DNA of 28,462 nt from JBBQTU01 sp038213005 (GCA_038213005.1 JBBQTU010000023.1:1-28462), one strand, 5' to 3'. Positions 15,831 through 25,479 are shown, numbered from the stretch's first letter. Notes: generated by a model not told the origin, from the sequence alone. A program made the numbers and translations.

Positions 15831-15942
15831 CCGCCCCGGCGAGGTCTTCGACGCGGCGGGTAAACTGCGAACGTAACGGGCGCCCCGATGCGGCAGGAAA
15901 GAGTGCTGTTTGGAGTGCGGTAACGTGTCACCACTTTGACGA

Positions 15943-16156
15943 GGCGGCATGCCGCCGGGGGGAACGGCCGGAGACGGGGATTGTGTGGGATCGCTGGAGG
16001 CGAGGTCGCGGGGCTGGTGGCCCTCGCGGCGACATGTCGCCTTGGTAGAGCGGCAGCATGCTGCCTCACGCCAAATATGTCGCCTTGGGGAAGGGGCGGC
16101 ATGAGGCAGCACTCCGAATATGGCGGTTCGATGGGGGGCGGCATGCTGGCCCGCCA
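15943..16156. repeat. Cluster of CATG-centred 14-bp palindromes between convergent genes
   Basis: Three perfect 14-bp palindromes share the form GGC-NNCATGNN-GCC: GGCGGCATGCCGCC (15943-15956), GGCGACATGTCGCC (16028-16041) and GGCAGCATGCTGCC (16052-16065). Degenerate relatives follow at about 16075-16083, 16096-16109 and 16137-16156. The arms differ but each stays self-complementary. They fill much of the 364-bp gap between two 3' ends, the usual place for REP-like elements, and could also act in transcript termination. Confidence 0.75.
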
Positions 16157-16160
16157 CAGG

Positions 16161-17609
16161 TCAGCGGGCTTTGAGGGCTGTGTCGACCATCTGGCTGGCC
16201 AGGTCGCTGATGGATACGTCGTTGTAGCCGGCGACGCCGGTTCGGATGCGGTCTTTCATGGGAGCCGTCCACTTGGCGGGCACGGCACCGACGCCGTGCA
16301 TGACGCCCCAGACGCTGGCGGCGGTGGCGCCGTTGCAGTCGGTGTCGAAGCCGGGCATGACAGCGCGGGAGATCGTCTTCTCGAAGTCATCCTCGCCGTA
16401 GAGCAGAGCGGCGGCGACCACCTGGGCATTGGAGTTGGTGTGGCACCAGTCGTGCTGGTCGGTCTCGGTCCACTGCTGATGGATCTGCTCGATAACGACG
16501 TCGTAGCTGAGGCCCGAGGCGTGGGCCTTGAGGATCGCGGTGACATCCTGGGCGAGGCGGCACTTTGCGGGCACCTGGGCCAGGCCGGCGCGGATGACCT
16601 TGGCGCAGTCCTTCTCGACATAGGCGGCGGCGAGCATCGCGGCGACCCACATCTCGCCGTAGATGCCGTTTTTTGTGTGGCTGATCGAGGCATCGCGCCA
16701 GGCCCACTCGGCCGCGCGTTTGGGATCGCCGGGATTGGCGTAGCCGAAGTAATCCGCGCGGATCTGGGCGCCGATCCATTCGCGGTAGGGGTTGCGATAG
16801 GAAGCGCTCTGTGGCGGCAGGACGAAGCTGACGAAGTTGCGATAGGCAACGCGCTCGGCGGTGCAGGTGTGGAAGATCGGGAGGTTATTGCCCCAGCAGG
16901 CGGCGACGTCCAGCGGGGTGAAATCCTTGCCGTGCTGTTTCACGATGGCGAAGCCGATGGTGGTGTAATTGGTGTCATCGTCCTCGACCATGCCGTCGAT
17001 GTGGCCTTTGAGCTGCGCTTTCCAGCCGATGCGGGGCAGGTCGCGCGGCTTCAGGGCGGTGATGGTGGCGGCCTGCTCGGGCGTGGGCTCACCGAGATAG
17101 TCGGTGAGCGGCCAGTTGCCGGTGTTTTCGCCCCAGATGCGGAGGCTGCGACGGTCGAAGCCTTCAACGGGTTTGCCGAGCATGCAGCCGCAGATGCGGG
17201 CGAGGAAGCCACCGTGGAGACGGTCGAGGAACTGGGCGCGGTCGCCGGTCCAGGGCGCGAGTTTGGGGGCGCGCGGCCGGGCTTTGCGGATGTCATCGAG
17301 GGCGCTGGGCTCGACGTAGGGGAAGCCTTTGCGGGTTGGGAGGGTTTGGACGCGATCGGTGAGTTTCAGGACGGCCTGCATGTAGGCTTCATCGCGCTGG
17401 CCGCCGAGATTGGCGTGCCAGGAGCCGTCGGGGGCGGGGATGGCCAGGAGCTTCTTGAACTGGCGATCGAGGGTGCGGAGGTCGCGGCCTTCCTGAGTGG
17501 CCTGCTTGTACTCGGTGCGGATGTCGCAGCCGGCCAGCCATACCTGAGAGTTGGACCAGGTGATGATGGGGGATTGGAGCTTCTTGTTTGATTTCTTGAC
17601 GTGGCTCAT
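16161..17609 (-). CDS. ADP-ribosylglycohydrolase family protein
   Basis: A 482-residue protein of the ADP-ribosylglycohydrolase (ARH/DraG) superfamily, binuclear magnesium hydrolases that cleave ADP-ribose or similar N- or O-glycosides. The family's first acidic cluster appears as MVEDDDTNYT (about 207-216) and the second as FDTDCNGATAASVWG (about 421-435), with D422 and D424 as expected metal ligands. 'LDRLHGGFLARICGCMLGKPVEG' (about 128-150) is the characteristic opening of the fold. About 120 residues precede it, unusual for the minimal family and without a recognisable domain. The ATG at 17609 has AGGAG ahead of it; the frame is open to 17825, but that extension looks non-coding. It is divergent from the maturation protease gene. 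Substrate unknown. Confidence 0.88.
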   Translation of the reverse strand: MSHVKKSNKKLQSPIITWSNSQVWLAGCDIRTEYKQATQEGRDLRTLDRQFKKLLAIPAPDGSWHANLGGQRDEAYMQAVLKLTDRVQTLPTRKGFPYVEPSALDDIRKARPRAPKLAPWTGDRAQFLDRLHGGFLARICGCMLGKPVEGFDRRSLRIWGENTGNWPLTDYLGEPTPEQAATITALKPRDLPRIGWKAQLKGHIDGMVEDDDTNYTTIGFAIVKQHGKDFTPLDVAACWGNNLPIFHTCTAERVAYRNFVSFVLPPQSASYRNPYREWIGAQIRADYFGYANPGDPKRAAEWAWRDASISHTKNGIYGEMWVAAMLAAAYVEKDCAKVIRAGLAQVPAKCRLAQDVTAILKAHASGLSYDVVIEQIHQQWTETDQHDWCHTNSNAQVVAAALLYGEDDFEKTISRAVMPGFDTDCNGATAASVWGVMHGVGAVPAKWTAPMKDRIRTGVAGYNDVSISDLASQMVDTALKAR

Positions 17610-17845
17610 AGCTGTCTCCTGATAATGCAAACGACTATTGATGCATTCCTGTTGCGGCGGGAGCATATCGGCCGGGGCGAACTGACGCAAAATAGCAGTG
17701 TCGATTTCGTGCCGGGGGCGAGCCGAAGAGGATCGGCGGGCCACGGTCTGAGACATGCCGTGACGCCGAACTTGCCGCGATCGGCGATTGCCGTCAGAAT
17801 CCCTGCGGCAGACGGATGGACGCAATATAACCCCGGAGAATCTGG

Positions 17846-18310
17846 ATGGCGGACACAGTTATTATCGGCTACGGATCGACACTTCGGTCCGACGATGGCA
17901 TTGGGTACCTCGCGGCCGAACGGTTGATGGAACTGTTGGGCGAGGACAAGGCGGAGGTCTACGCGCGGCAGCAACTCACACCCGACCTAGCGGATGTGCT
18001 ACGGCGATATCAACGGGTGCTGTTCATCGATGCTTGCGCGGATGCGGTGCCGGGGCGGATCGAGCGCCGGCCGGTGGTGCCCGACGGGCAGAACTGGGGG
18101 GCGTTTGTCCATGAGATGTCCCCCGCCGTCCTGCTCGGATGCGTGAAGGAGACGTATGGGCAGTGCCCGGCCGGCGTGCTCTACGCGATTGGGGTGGAAT
18201 CGTTTGAGATCGGAGAAGGGCTGACGCCGATCGCGACGGCGACGCTAGAGCGGGTGATCAGGCTGATTCAGGCCGAGCTTGCCGCGAGCGACGCGACGGC
18301 GACGGGCTGA
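17846..18310 (+). CDS. Hydrogenase maturation protease (HyaD/HycI family)
   Basis: A 154-residue endopeptidase of the HybD/HycI family, which clips the C-terminal extension of the [NiFe]-hydrogenase large subunit after nickel insertion. The N-terminus 'IIGYGSTLRSDDGIG' is the family GxGNxLxxDDGxG with Asn replaced by Ser. D16/D17, D62 (in 'VLFIDACADAVPG') and H89 (in 'AFVHEMSP') sit at the positions of the nickel ligands E16, D62 and H93 of HybD. GGAG precedes the ATG at good distance. No hydrogenase gene is in the window, so the substrate lies elsewhere or the protein has another target. 'SFEIGEGLTP' near the end resembles the family's closing motif. Cytosolic. Confidence 0.85.
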   Translation: MADTVIIGYGSTLRSDDGIGYLAAERLMELLGEDKAEVYARQQLTPDLADVLRRYQRVLFIDACADAVPGRIERRPVVPDGQNWGAFVHEMSPAVLLGCVKETYGQCPAGVLYAIGVESFEIGEGLTPIATATLERVIRLIQAELAASDATATG

Positions 18311-18318
18311 CGGTATCC

Positions 18319-18353
18319 AAAAATAAAAACGGCTGACGTTCTCACGTCAGCCG
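18319..18353 (-). terminator. Intrinsic terminator (minus strand)
   Basis: A perfect 10-bp stem, CGGCTGACGT (18330-18339) and ACGTCAGCCG (18344-18353) with a 4-nt loop, is followed on the minus strand by TTTTTATTTTT (18319-18329). On the plus strand there is no T-tract after the stem, so it would terminate the maturation protease transcript poorly. Confidence 0.75.
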
Positions 18354-18477
18354 CGGGCTATGGGGACCGACCCGGAATCCCTGAACGGGATGGGGCCGGT
18401 ATGCGCGGGTAAAATCATGTGCGAGCCATTCTAACCCCTTCCTCTTTGCGTCCTTCATTAAAGTCTATGGCTCGCAC
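18319..18477 (-). ncRNA. Candidate structured small RNA ending in an intrinsic terminator
   Basis: Read on the minus strand, three hairpins follow one another. The first has an 11-bp perfect stem GTGCGAGCCAT/ATGGCTCGCAC (18467-18477 with 18419-18429) around a 37-nt purine-rich loop containing several GGA triplets. The second is a two-part stem (ACCGGCCC with GGGTCGGT, one wobble, then ATCCC with GGGAT, about 18364-18400). The third is a terminator hairpin capped by a GAGA (GNRA) loop, followed by a T-rich tract. No gene lies upstream on this strand to need the terminator, so a free-standing RNA is the simplest reading. It does not match 6S, SRP, tmRNA or RNase P as I know them. A promoter to its right is not obvious. 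Confidence 0.35.
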
Positions 18478-18754
18478 GGGAATACATATTCAAATGGTGT
18501 GCCGCGAGGCATTACGGGCACGCAATAGGTCTGCAACGCGGATGCCCCACTTCAGTCCGCCTCGGACTGCAGGCACGGGGGCAGAATAGTCGTATCTGTT
18601 GGGCAGGCGATGCCAATGTGGCCACTCGGACTCTGCCGTTCGGGAGGATTGTGTGGATGAGGTCGGTTGTCGCTCTGACTGAGGGCATTGCGGGGCGTGC
18701 CGGTTTTTTCGGGCCGATGCAAGTCGCGCGTCAGCGGGTGGTTGGAGCGAATAG
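18478..18754. other. Gap between candidate RNA and repeat block
   Basis: No conserved frame, promoter pair or known RNA family is recognisable. It contains an imperfect G/C-rich hairpin near 18693-18716 whose 'GGGCGTGCC' resembles the stem at 18874-18897. Confidence 0.4.
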
Positions 18755-18756
18755 GG

Positions 18757-18870
18757 TGCTGAAAGAGGTGTCGCCCTTTCAGGGCTCATTCAGGGTGAAT
18801 GGTTCTTACCCAGGGCTGCGCGAGTACGCTTACCCTGGGCTTAAGAATGCCGCCCCGTTGAGGCTAAGAA
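18757..18870. repeat. Multi-hairpin dispersed repeat ('CCCAGGGCTGCGC' type)
   Basis: It comprises GCCCT/AGGGC (18773-18785), then a long stem TTCTTA-CCCAGGG (18803-18815) pairing with CCCTGGG-C-TTAAGAA (18833-18847), then 'GCCGCCCCGTTGAGGC' (18849-18864). I recall this ordered set of three motifs as a dispersed intergenic repeat in Planctomycetes and Verrucomicrobia genomes. Only one copy is in the window. Confidence 0.6.
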
Positions 18871-18873
18871 ATC

Positions 18874-18897
18874 GCGTGCCCGGAAAAACGGGCACGC
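18874..18897. other. Perfect 9-bp hairpin in the ribBA leader region
   Basis: GCGTGCCCG (18874-18882), loop GAAAAA, CGGGCACGC (18889-18897), ending 84 bp before the ribBA start. No T-tract follows. A role in ribBA control is possible but unsupported; the canonical FMN riboswitch sequence is not present. Confidence 0.5.
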
Positions 18898-18981
18898 CCG
18901 CATTGCGGCCTCGCCCCCGCCGCTTGAGTTTCGTTGTACAATGCCAAGAATCACGCAACTGACCTAAGGAGACGAACCGAA

Positions 18982-20211
<1,230 letters not shown>

Positions 20212-20234
20212 GGCATGTTTGAAAGGGAAGTAAT

Positions 20235-21608
20235 ATGATCCGCAGCGACGAAATTCTGGCGACCATTCGCATGTTCCAGGAAGAAAACCTGGATGTCCGA
20301 ACGGTCACGATGGGCATCAACCTGGCGGGGTGCGTGTCGGCCGACGTGGATGTTTTCTGCGACAAGATCCGACAGAAGATTGCCCGCCATGCCGGGAACC
20401 TGGTGAACGCCTGCAACCGCATCGCAGATCGCTATGGCATTCCGATCGTCAACAAACGCATCGCGGTGTCGCCGATCGGGTCGCTGGCGGCCAACCTTGG
20501 GCAGTCGGGGCTGATCAAGATCGCCCGGGCACTGGACCAGGCGGCCAGCGAGATGCGGGTGGATCTGATCGGCGGATACACGGCGCTGGTGCACAAGGGG
20601 GCGACGCCGGCCGAGCAGGATCTGATCGAGTCGTTGCCTGAGGCACTGTCGTCCACGGCACGCGTGTGCGGCAGCGTGAACGTCGCCAGCACCAAGAGCG
20701 GGATCAACATGGACGCGATCATCAAACTGGGGCACGTGATCCGCCGGGCGGCGGAGATGTCGGCCGACCAGGGCGGATTCGCCTGTGCCAAGCTTTGCGT
20801 GTTCGCGAATATCCCTGAAGACAATCCGTTTATGGCCGGGGCGTATCACGGCTTTGGCGAGCCCGATGCGGTGATCAATATCGGCGTTTCGGGTCCGGGC
20901 GTGGTGAAGCGTGCCATTGAGCGTGCCCGGCAGACGAGGCCCGACCTGGACATGCAGATGCTGGCCAGCGAGATCAAGCAGACGGCGTTCCGCGTCACGC
21001 GGGTGGGCGAACTGGTAGGCCAGGAAGTGGCGGCCGAGTTGGGCGTCGAGTTTGGCGTGGTGGACCTGTCCCTGGCTCCCACGCCCAGTGCGGGCGACTC
21101 GGTCGGCGAAATTCTGCAGGCCATGGGGATCGAGAAGGTCGGCGGGCCTGGGTCCACTGCGGCTCTGGCGCTCCTGAATGAAGCGGTGAAAAAGGGCGGG
21201 CTGTTCGCATCGTCCAGCGTTGGCGGGCTTTCGGGGTCGTTTATCCCGGTGGCGGAGGATACGACGCTGGCTGAGGCGGCCGAGAAGGGGTGGCTGTCGC
21301 TGGAGAAACTCGAGGCGATGACCTGCGTCTGCTCGCTGGGGCTGGACATGGTTTGCATCCCCGGCGACACCGACCCGACCACGATCTCGGCGATCATGGC
21401 CGACGAGATGGCAATCGGGATGATCAACCACAAGGCGGTGGCGACGCGGCTGATCCCCGTTCCGGGGAAGAAGGCCGGCGAGTGGGTCCACTGGGGCGGC
21501 CTGTTCGGATCCAGCCCGGTGATGGCGGTAAGGGCGGGCGGCGCGTCGGCTGGGTTTATCAAGCTGGGCGGGAGAATCCCGGCACCGATTTCGTCGCTGC
21601 GGAATTAG
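20235..21608 (+). CDS. DUF711 / UPF0210 (PFL-fold) family protein
   Basis: A 457-residue cytosolic protein of the conserved DUF711/UPF0210 family, related in fold to glycyl-radical enzymes but without a known reaction. Length fits the family. Recognisable stretches are 'TVTMGINLAGC' near residue 23, 'NKRIAVSPIGSL' (about 73-84), 'GVSGPGVVKRAIE', 'DLSLAPTPSAGDSVGEIL', 'GGLSGSFIPVAED' and 'GMINHKAVATRLIPVPGKKAG' near the C-terminus. AGGGAAG lies just before the ATG. It follows ribBA by 23 bp, and its stop is three bases from the antiporter stop on the other strand. Whether the pairing with ribBA is functional or simply local cannot be judged. Confidence 0.9.
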   Translation: MIRSDEILATIRMFQEENLDVRTVTMGINLAGCVSADVDVFCDKIRQKIARHAGNLVNACNRIADRYGIPIVNKRIAVSPIGSLAANLGQSGLIKIARALDQAASEMRVDLIGGYTALVHKGATPAEQDLIESLPEALSSTARVCGSVNVASTKSGINMDAIIKLGHVIRRAAEMSADQGGFACAKLCVFANIPEDNPFMAGAYHGFGEPDAVINIGVSGPGVVKRAIERARQTRPDLDMQMLASEIKQTAFRVTRVGELVGQEVAAELGVEFGVVDLSLAPTPSAGDSVGEILQAMGIEKVGGPGSTAALALLNEAVKKGGLFASSSVGGLSGSFIPVAEDTTLAEAAEKGWLSLEKLEAMTCVCSLGLDMVCIPGDTDPTTISAIMADEMAIGMINHKAVATRLIPVPGKKAGEWVHWGGLFGSSPVMAVRAGGASAGFIKLGGRIPAPISSLRN

Positions 21609-21611
21609 GGC

Positions 21612-23675
21612 TCACACCGCCATGGGAATGTGCTTGCGGACCAGCAGCAGCGAGCCGGGCCAGTCGCGGGCGATGCGCTCGGCACGCAGGCCGAACATGT
21701 GGGATTCAAGGCCCCACTCTTCGCCCAGGCCGACGACGACGAGGTCGAACTGGCCGGCTTGTTTGAGGACGGCGTTGATGGGGGAGGGCTCTTCGACCAG
21801 CCAGACGCTGACAGAGCCGGGGAACTGCTGTTTGCGGATGCCTTCGGCGCCAAGCTTCCGGTCCGGCGAGACGACATGGAGAATGGTTACGGTGACGCCG
21901 GGGCAGGCCGACATGCGGCGTGCGAGGTCCATCGCCAGGCGGTCGTGCGGCGAGCCCTGGTACGGCACCAGGATGCTGAAGGTCGGCCCGATGCCGCGGT
22001 CGACCAGGATCGCGACATCGGCATCAGTACCGGTCAGCACGCGATGGACCGTGCCGCCCAGGATGGTCTGGCCGAAGACGGGCTTGTGAAAGCCCATGAG
22101 CACCAGGTCGACACGCTTCAGCCGGGCGACCCGGGCAATGTCACTGGGGATGTCGCGGCTGACAAAGCTCATCATCTCCGACGGGATGGTGAGGCGCTGG
22201 GCCTCGTCAAGCAGAAGGTCCGTTGCCTGCTGGCGGGAGGGATCCTCGGGCTCGACGCTCACGCCCAGGGCGTCCGGCGGGACCGGCCGCTGAAGGGTCA
22301 GACCGTAGATCTTGGCGTGGCCGTCGCCATGCCCCATGGCGGCGACGATGCGCGCCAGGCCGGCACTGCTTTCAGGGCGGGAGACGGGGACCAGCACGCC
22401 GAACTCCGCCGCTGCGGTCTGCTCGTCCACCGGCGTGGCCTCGAACATGCGGGTTGGGTAGACCCAGTGGAGGATGGGGGTGGTCATTGCGGTGGTGGTC
22501 AGGGCCATGATGACCATCATCGCGAAGACCGAATCAGTGATGACGCCCATCTGCAGGCCGATGGTCAGGATCACCAACTCCATCAGTCCTCGCGTATTCA
22601 TGAGGATGCCGATGGCCGACGCCTCGCGCCAGGGCATGCCGCTGGCGCGGGCGGCCAGGGCGGCGCCGCCGAACTTTCCAGCGCAGGCCACAAGTACGAT
22701 CAGGCCGGTGAGCCCCCAGAGATAGGGACTGTCCAGTAGGCCGATCTGTGTCTGCAACCCCGCATAGGCAAAGAACACGGGAAGGAGGAATATGACGGTG
22801 AAGTCCTCGAGGCGGTCGGTGATGAGGCGGACGAAGCGCGGCTCCCTGGGCATGATCGCGCCCATGAAGAATGCGCCGAACAGGGCGTGGATGCCGATCC
22901 AATCGGTGGTGACTGCCGAAGCCAGGGTCATCGCCAGCACGAACGCGAGCACCAACTGGGGCGACCCGCCCCGCCGCTCGTGGAAGGCCTGAAGGCGCTT
23001 CAGCAGCGGGCGGACGACAAACCACATCACCATCACGTAGGCCAGGGCGAGAGCCGCGGTCTTCAGGGCCGGCGAGAGCCCCTGGGTCTTCCCGATGGCG
23101 ACGACGAACGCGAGGATGCACCACGCCATGACGTCATTGACGGCGGCGCAGGCGATCGCGATGGCGCCCACCCTGGTCTTGTGGAGATTGCGTTCGGTCA
23201 GGATGCGGGCCAGGACGGGGAAGGCCGTGACGCTCATCGCGGCACCCATGAACAGGGCAACCGGCAGAAACCGCAATTGGGCCGCATGGCCGAACAGGGG
23301 CTCATAGAGCGTCCAGGTCAGGAGCATGCCGAAGGCAAATGGCACGAGAATGCTCGCCTGGCTGATCGCCACAGCAGCGCGGCCGCGGCCGCGAATCAGG
23401 CGGGAATCGAGGTCCAGGCCAATAAGGAACAGGAAGAAGATCACCCCGACCTGGGCCAGGACGTTGAGCAGGCCCATCTTGTCGGGTGGGAACACGGTCT
23501 GAAAAGCCGTGGGTGCAACTGAGCGAAACAGGCTGGGACCGAGCATGATGCCGGCCAGCATCTCGCCGATGACTTTGGGCTGGCGGACCCAGGCGGCGAG
23601 CATCCCCATGACGCGGCTCAGCACGAGAATGAGCAGCACTTGTAGCAGCAGGATGGAGATATCGCTGAGCTGCAT
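21612..23675 (-). CDS. CPA2 cation:proton antiporter with tandem C-terminal USP domains
   Basis: A 687-residue protein. The first 410 or so residues form a Na+(K+)/H+ exchanger domain with about 12 hydrophobic helices, including 'KVIGEMLAGIMLGPSLF' (34-50), 'FFLFLIGLDLD' (80-90) and 'SVTAFPVLARIL' (148-159). The ion-binding pair is N180-D181 in 'CAAVNDVMAW'. The remaining 270 residues look like two universal-stress-protein domains in tandem; the first has 'VLMGFHKPVFGQTILGGTVHRVL', the nucleotide-contact pattern of the family. The layout resembles plant CHX exchangers, where the tail is thought to regulate transport. A TATAGT sits 13 bp before the ATG on this strand, hinting at a very short leader. 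Transported ion unknown. Confidence 0.9.
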   Translation of the reverse strand: MQLSDISILLLQVLLILVLSRVMGMLAAWVRQPKVIGEMLAGIMLGPSLFRSVAPTAFQTVFPPDKMGLLNVLAQVGVIFFLFLIGLDLDSRLIRGRGRAAVAISQASILVPFAFGMLLTWTLYEPLFGHAAQLRFLPVALFMGAAMSVTAFPVLARILTERNLHKTRVGAIAIACAAVNDVMAWCILAFVVAIGKTQGLSPALKTAALALAYVMVMWFVVRPLLKRLQAFHERRGGSPQLVLAFVLAMTLASAVTTDWIGIHALFGAFFMGAIMPREPRFVRLITDRLEDFTVIFLLPVFFAYAGLQTQIGLLDSPYLWGLTGLIVLVACAGKFGGAALAARASGMPWREASAIGILMNTRGLMELVILTIGLQMGVITDSVFAMMVIMALTTTAMTTPILHWVYPTRMFEATPVDEQTAAAEFGVLVPVSRPESSAGLARIVAAMGHGDGHAKIYGLTLQRPVPPDALGVSVEPEDPSRQQATDLLLDEAQRLTIPSEMMSFVSRDIPSDIARVARLKRVDLVLMGFHKPVFGQTILGGTVHRVLTGTDADVAILVDRGIGPTFSILVPYQGSPHDRLAMDLARRMSACPGVTVTILHVVSPDRKLGAEGIRKQQFPGSVSVWLVEEPSPINAVLKQAGQFDLVVVGLGEEWGLESHMFGLRAERIARDWPGSLLLVRKHIPMAV

Positions 23676-23810
23676 CGATTGTTCTACTATAGTGTTTCAC
23701 AAGTCCGGCAACAGAGAATACCGTGGCGATATGGAACTCCACCCCGTCCCAACCTCCCACAAGGGGGGCCACGCTTTGGCGTCACAGCGACGCAATGCAT
23801 CAGGATCGCA

Positions 23811-25094
23811 TCACGCCTCGCGCAGGTGATAGCTCTTGATCATCGTCTGCTGGAAATCCGGATACGCATTGATGTCGTGTTCTGCCAGGTCCAGACCGTC
23901 GTATTCATCGGCCTCGGCGCTGCGCAGGCCAGAGAATTTGCGGAGGATCAGGAGCGTACCGCCAGCGAGAACGGCGGACAGGATCGCACCGGTGAGCAAA
24001 CCGAGAATCTGCACGCCCAGGTGTTTGGCGAAGGCAGCGGTTCCCGCCTCGCTGGTGAAGAGGGTCATGCCGATCATCCCGACGATCGCGCCCACGCCGT
24101 GGATGGAGATGACGGCCGTCGGATCATCGATGCGGTAACGAAGGTCCAGTTCGAGGCTGAGCCAGATTGCCAGGGCGGCGGAGATGGCTCCGATCATCAC
24201 TGCGGCCCACACAGGCACCAGCCCGCCACAGGCACTGATGGCCACGAGGGCGGCGAGCAGGCCGACCAAGGTGAGAAACAGCTCGGCTTTGCCGAATCGG
24301 ACGCGCGCATAGACCATGGCGGCGATGCCGCCCGCGGCGGCGGCGACGATCACATTGCCGGCGGCCGACGCCAGATCGCCCCTGCCATGCGTGACGGTCG
24401 CGCCCAGCATGTAAGGGATCCAGCCGAGGACGATGACCATGGCACCCACCACCGCCAGCGGCACATTGTGCGAGCGAATGCCATTGGCCGAGCCGTCATG
24501 GTTGTACTTGCCGCTGCGGGGGCCGACGAGGATGGCACCTGCAAGGGCCGCAACGGCCGCAGGCAGGTGGATCACGCTGGCCCCGCCCACGTCGACGAGC
24601 CCGAGTCTCCCGAGCCATCCGCTCCATGCCCAGTGTCCCATGACCGGCAGGACCAGGCCAGCCATGATGGCACAGAGCCAGGGAATGACGACGAAGCGCG
24701 TACGTTCCTGCAGCGCCCCGACGATAACGCCGGCAGCGATGAGGAAGGACATCATCCAGAACAGTATCTGCGGCAATAGGACGTGCCATAGCATCCCGCC
24801 GCCCAGCAGACGATATTCAAATCCCAGCACGCCATTGCCAGCCTGACAGAAAATCGGAGCGCCGATGGCGTAAAAAACCAGGATCATCATGCACAGGGCC
24901 GTCAGGTGCCGGAGCGCAGTGCCACCGGCGTTCTTGGACCGGCACAGACCGGCGTCGGCCATGAGCCGTCCCACGGACACCAGGAAGACCCCACAACCCA
25001 GCACAACCAAGAGCACTTGGGTCAACTGCTGTAGTATCTGCTGGTCTTGGTCCAGCAAGCGTTGCAGGACCTGGTTCAGCGGCACTTCGTTCAT
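23811..25094 (-). CDS. Divergent ammonium transporter family protein (Amt)
   Basis: A 427-residue membrane protein with about 11 helices and the Amt/Mep/Rh core. The twin pore histidines are H176 in 'LVDVGGASVIHLPAA', with the conserved D168 just upstream, and H332 in 'ISIHGVGAIVG'. The cytoplasmic tail 'EYDGLDLAEHDINAYPDF' is the usual PII-contact region. It is divergent: the highly conserved 'GWFGFNxGS' reads 'GWIPYMLGATVTHG' (about 224-237). AAAGGAG five bases before the ATG supports the start. No glnK/glnB gene is adjacent, unlike many amt loci. The next gene, the antiporter, follows 135 bp later on the same strand. Ammonium as substrate is probable from the pore residues but not certain. 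Confidence 0.88.
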   Translation of the reverse strand: MNEVPLNQVLQRLLDQDQQILQQLTQVLLVVLGCGVFLVSVGRLMADAGLCRSKNAGGTALRHLTALCMMILVFYAIGAPIFCQAGNGVLGFEYRLLGGGMLWHVLLPQILFWMMSFLIAAGVIVGALQERTRFVVIPWLCAIMAGLVLPVMGHWAWSGWLGRLGLVDVGGASVIHLPAAVAALAGAILVGPRSGKYNHDGSANGIRSHNVPLAVVGAMVIVLGWIPYMLGATVTHGRGDLASAAGNVIVAAAAGGIAAMVYARVRFGKAELFLTLVGLLAALVAISACGGLVPVWAAVMIGAISAALAIWLSLELDLRYRIDDPTAVISIHGVGAIVGMIGMTLFTSEAGTAAFAKHLGVQILGLLTGAILSAVLAGGTLLILRKFSGLRSAEADEYDGLDLAEHDINAYPDFQQTMIKSYHLREA

Positions 25095-25169
25095 GTGGCT
25101 CCTTTGACTTGGCTGGCTGCTACCCTACGGGCGGCAGGGTTGGCCTGTCAACGCAGAGCACGCCATCGC

Positions 25170-25454
25170 TTAGGACTCCCTGGGCGGCAGTTCGGTGGAG
25201 AGGCCGTCCGCGAGCGGATCAAACCCCGCGCGGCGTGACCGCTCGATCAGTTCCTGGACGGCTTCACGATCGCTGCCGGTGATGAACCAGCCGCTCCGCC
25301 GGCCGATGTCGACGAGTTCCACGACGCCGTAGCGTTGCCACATGTATCGCCAGTGTTCGGCGGTCAGTTCTGAATCCAGCACCCACACAGAATCGAAGCT
25401 CTCCACCAATGAAGGTGGCCGAGCGTTCTCAATTTCTAAAGTCATCGTTTCCAT
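25170..25454 (-). CDS. Hypothetical protein, 94 residues
   Basis: I do not recognise this protein. It has a well-composed globular sequence: 'SFDSVWVLDSELTAEHWRYMWQRYGVVELVDIGRRSGWFITGS' followed by a helical 'DREAVQELIERSRRAGFDP'. There is no signal peptide, membrane segment or cysteine motif. The ATG at 25454 or the one at 25445 (GGA five bases upstream) could be the start. The frame is open to 25535, but that part overlaps an intrinsic terminator. It stops 76 bp before amt on the same strand. Codon use is like its neighbours, so I take it as real. Confidence 0.55.
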   Translation of the reverse strand: METMTLEIENARPPSLVESFDSVWVLDSELTAEHWRYMWQRYGVVELVDIGRRSGWFITGSDREAVQELIERSRRAGFDPLADGLSTELPPRES

Positions 25455-25479
25455 AACACAATCCACAACCCTGTCGCCC

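Noticed and set aside
15936..17591. 551-codon plus-strand frame opposite the ADP-ribosylglycohydrolase
   Set aside because: Gly/Ala/Asp-rich shadow; the opposite strand has clear ARH metal-binding motifs and a Shine-Dalgarno.
18399..18480. c-di-GMP (GEMM) riboswitch suggested by 'GGACGCAAAG' on the minus strand
   Set aside because: Only one short string matches; the paired stems and the second conserved motif are missing.
18490..18962. Small frames on both strands in the gap before ribBA
   Set aside because: They translate palindromic repeats or random sequence, lack ribosome sites and show no conserved pattern.
18311..18981. FMN riboswitch (RFN element) before ribBA
   Set aside because: The conserved GGGGCAGGGU and the other RFN signature strings are absent; the G-rich stretch near 18361 folds differently and on the opposite strand is part of a terminator-ended structure.
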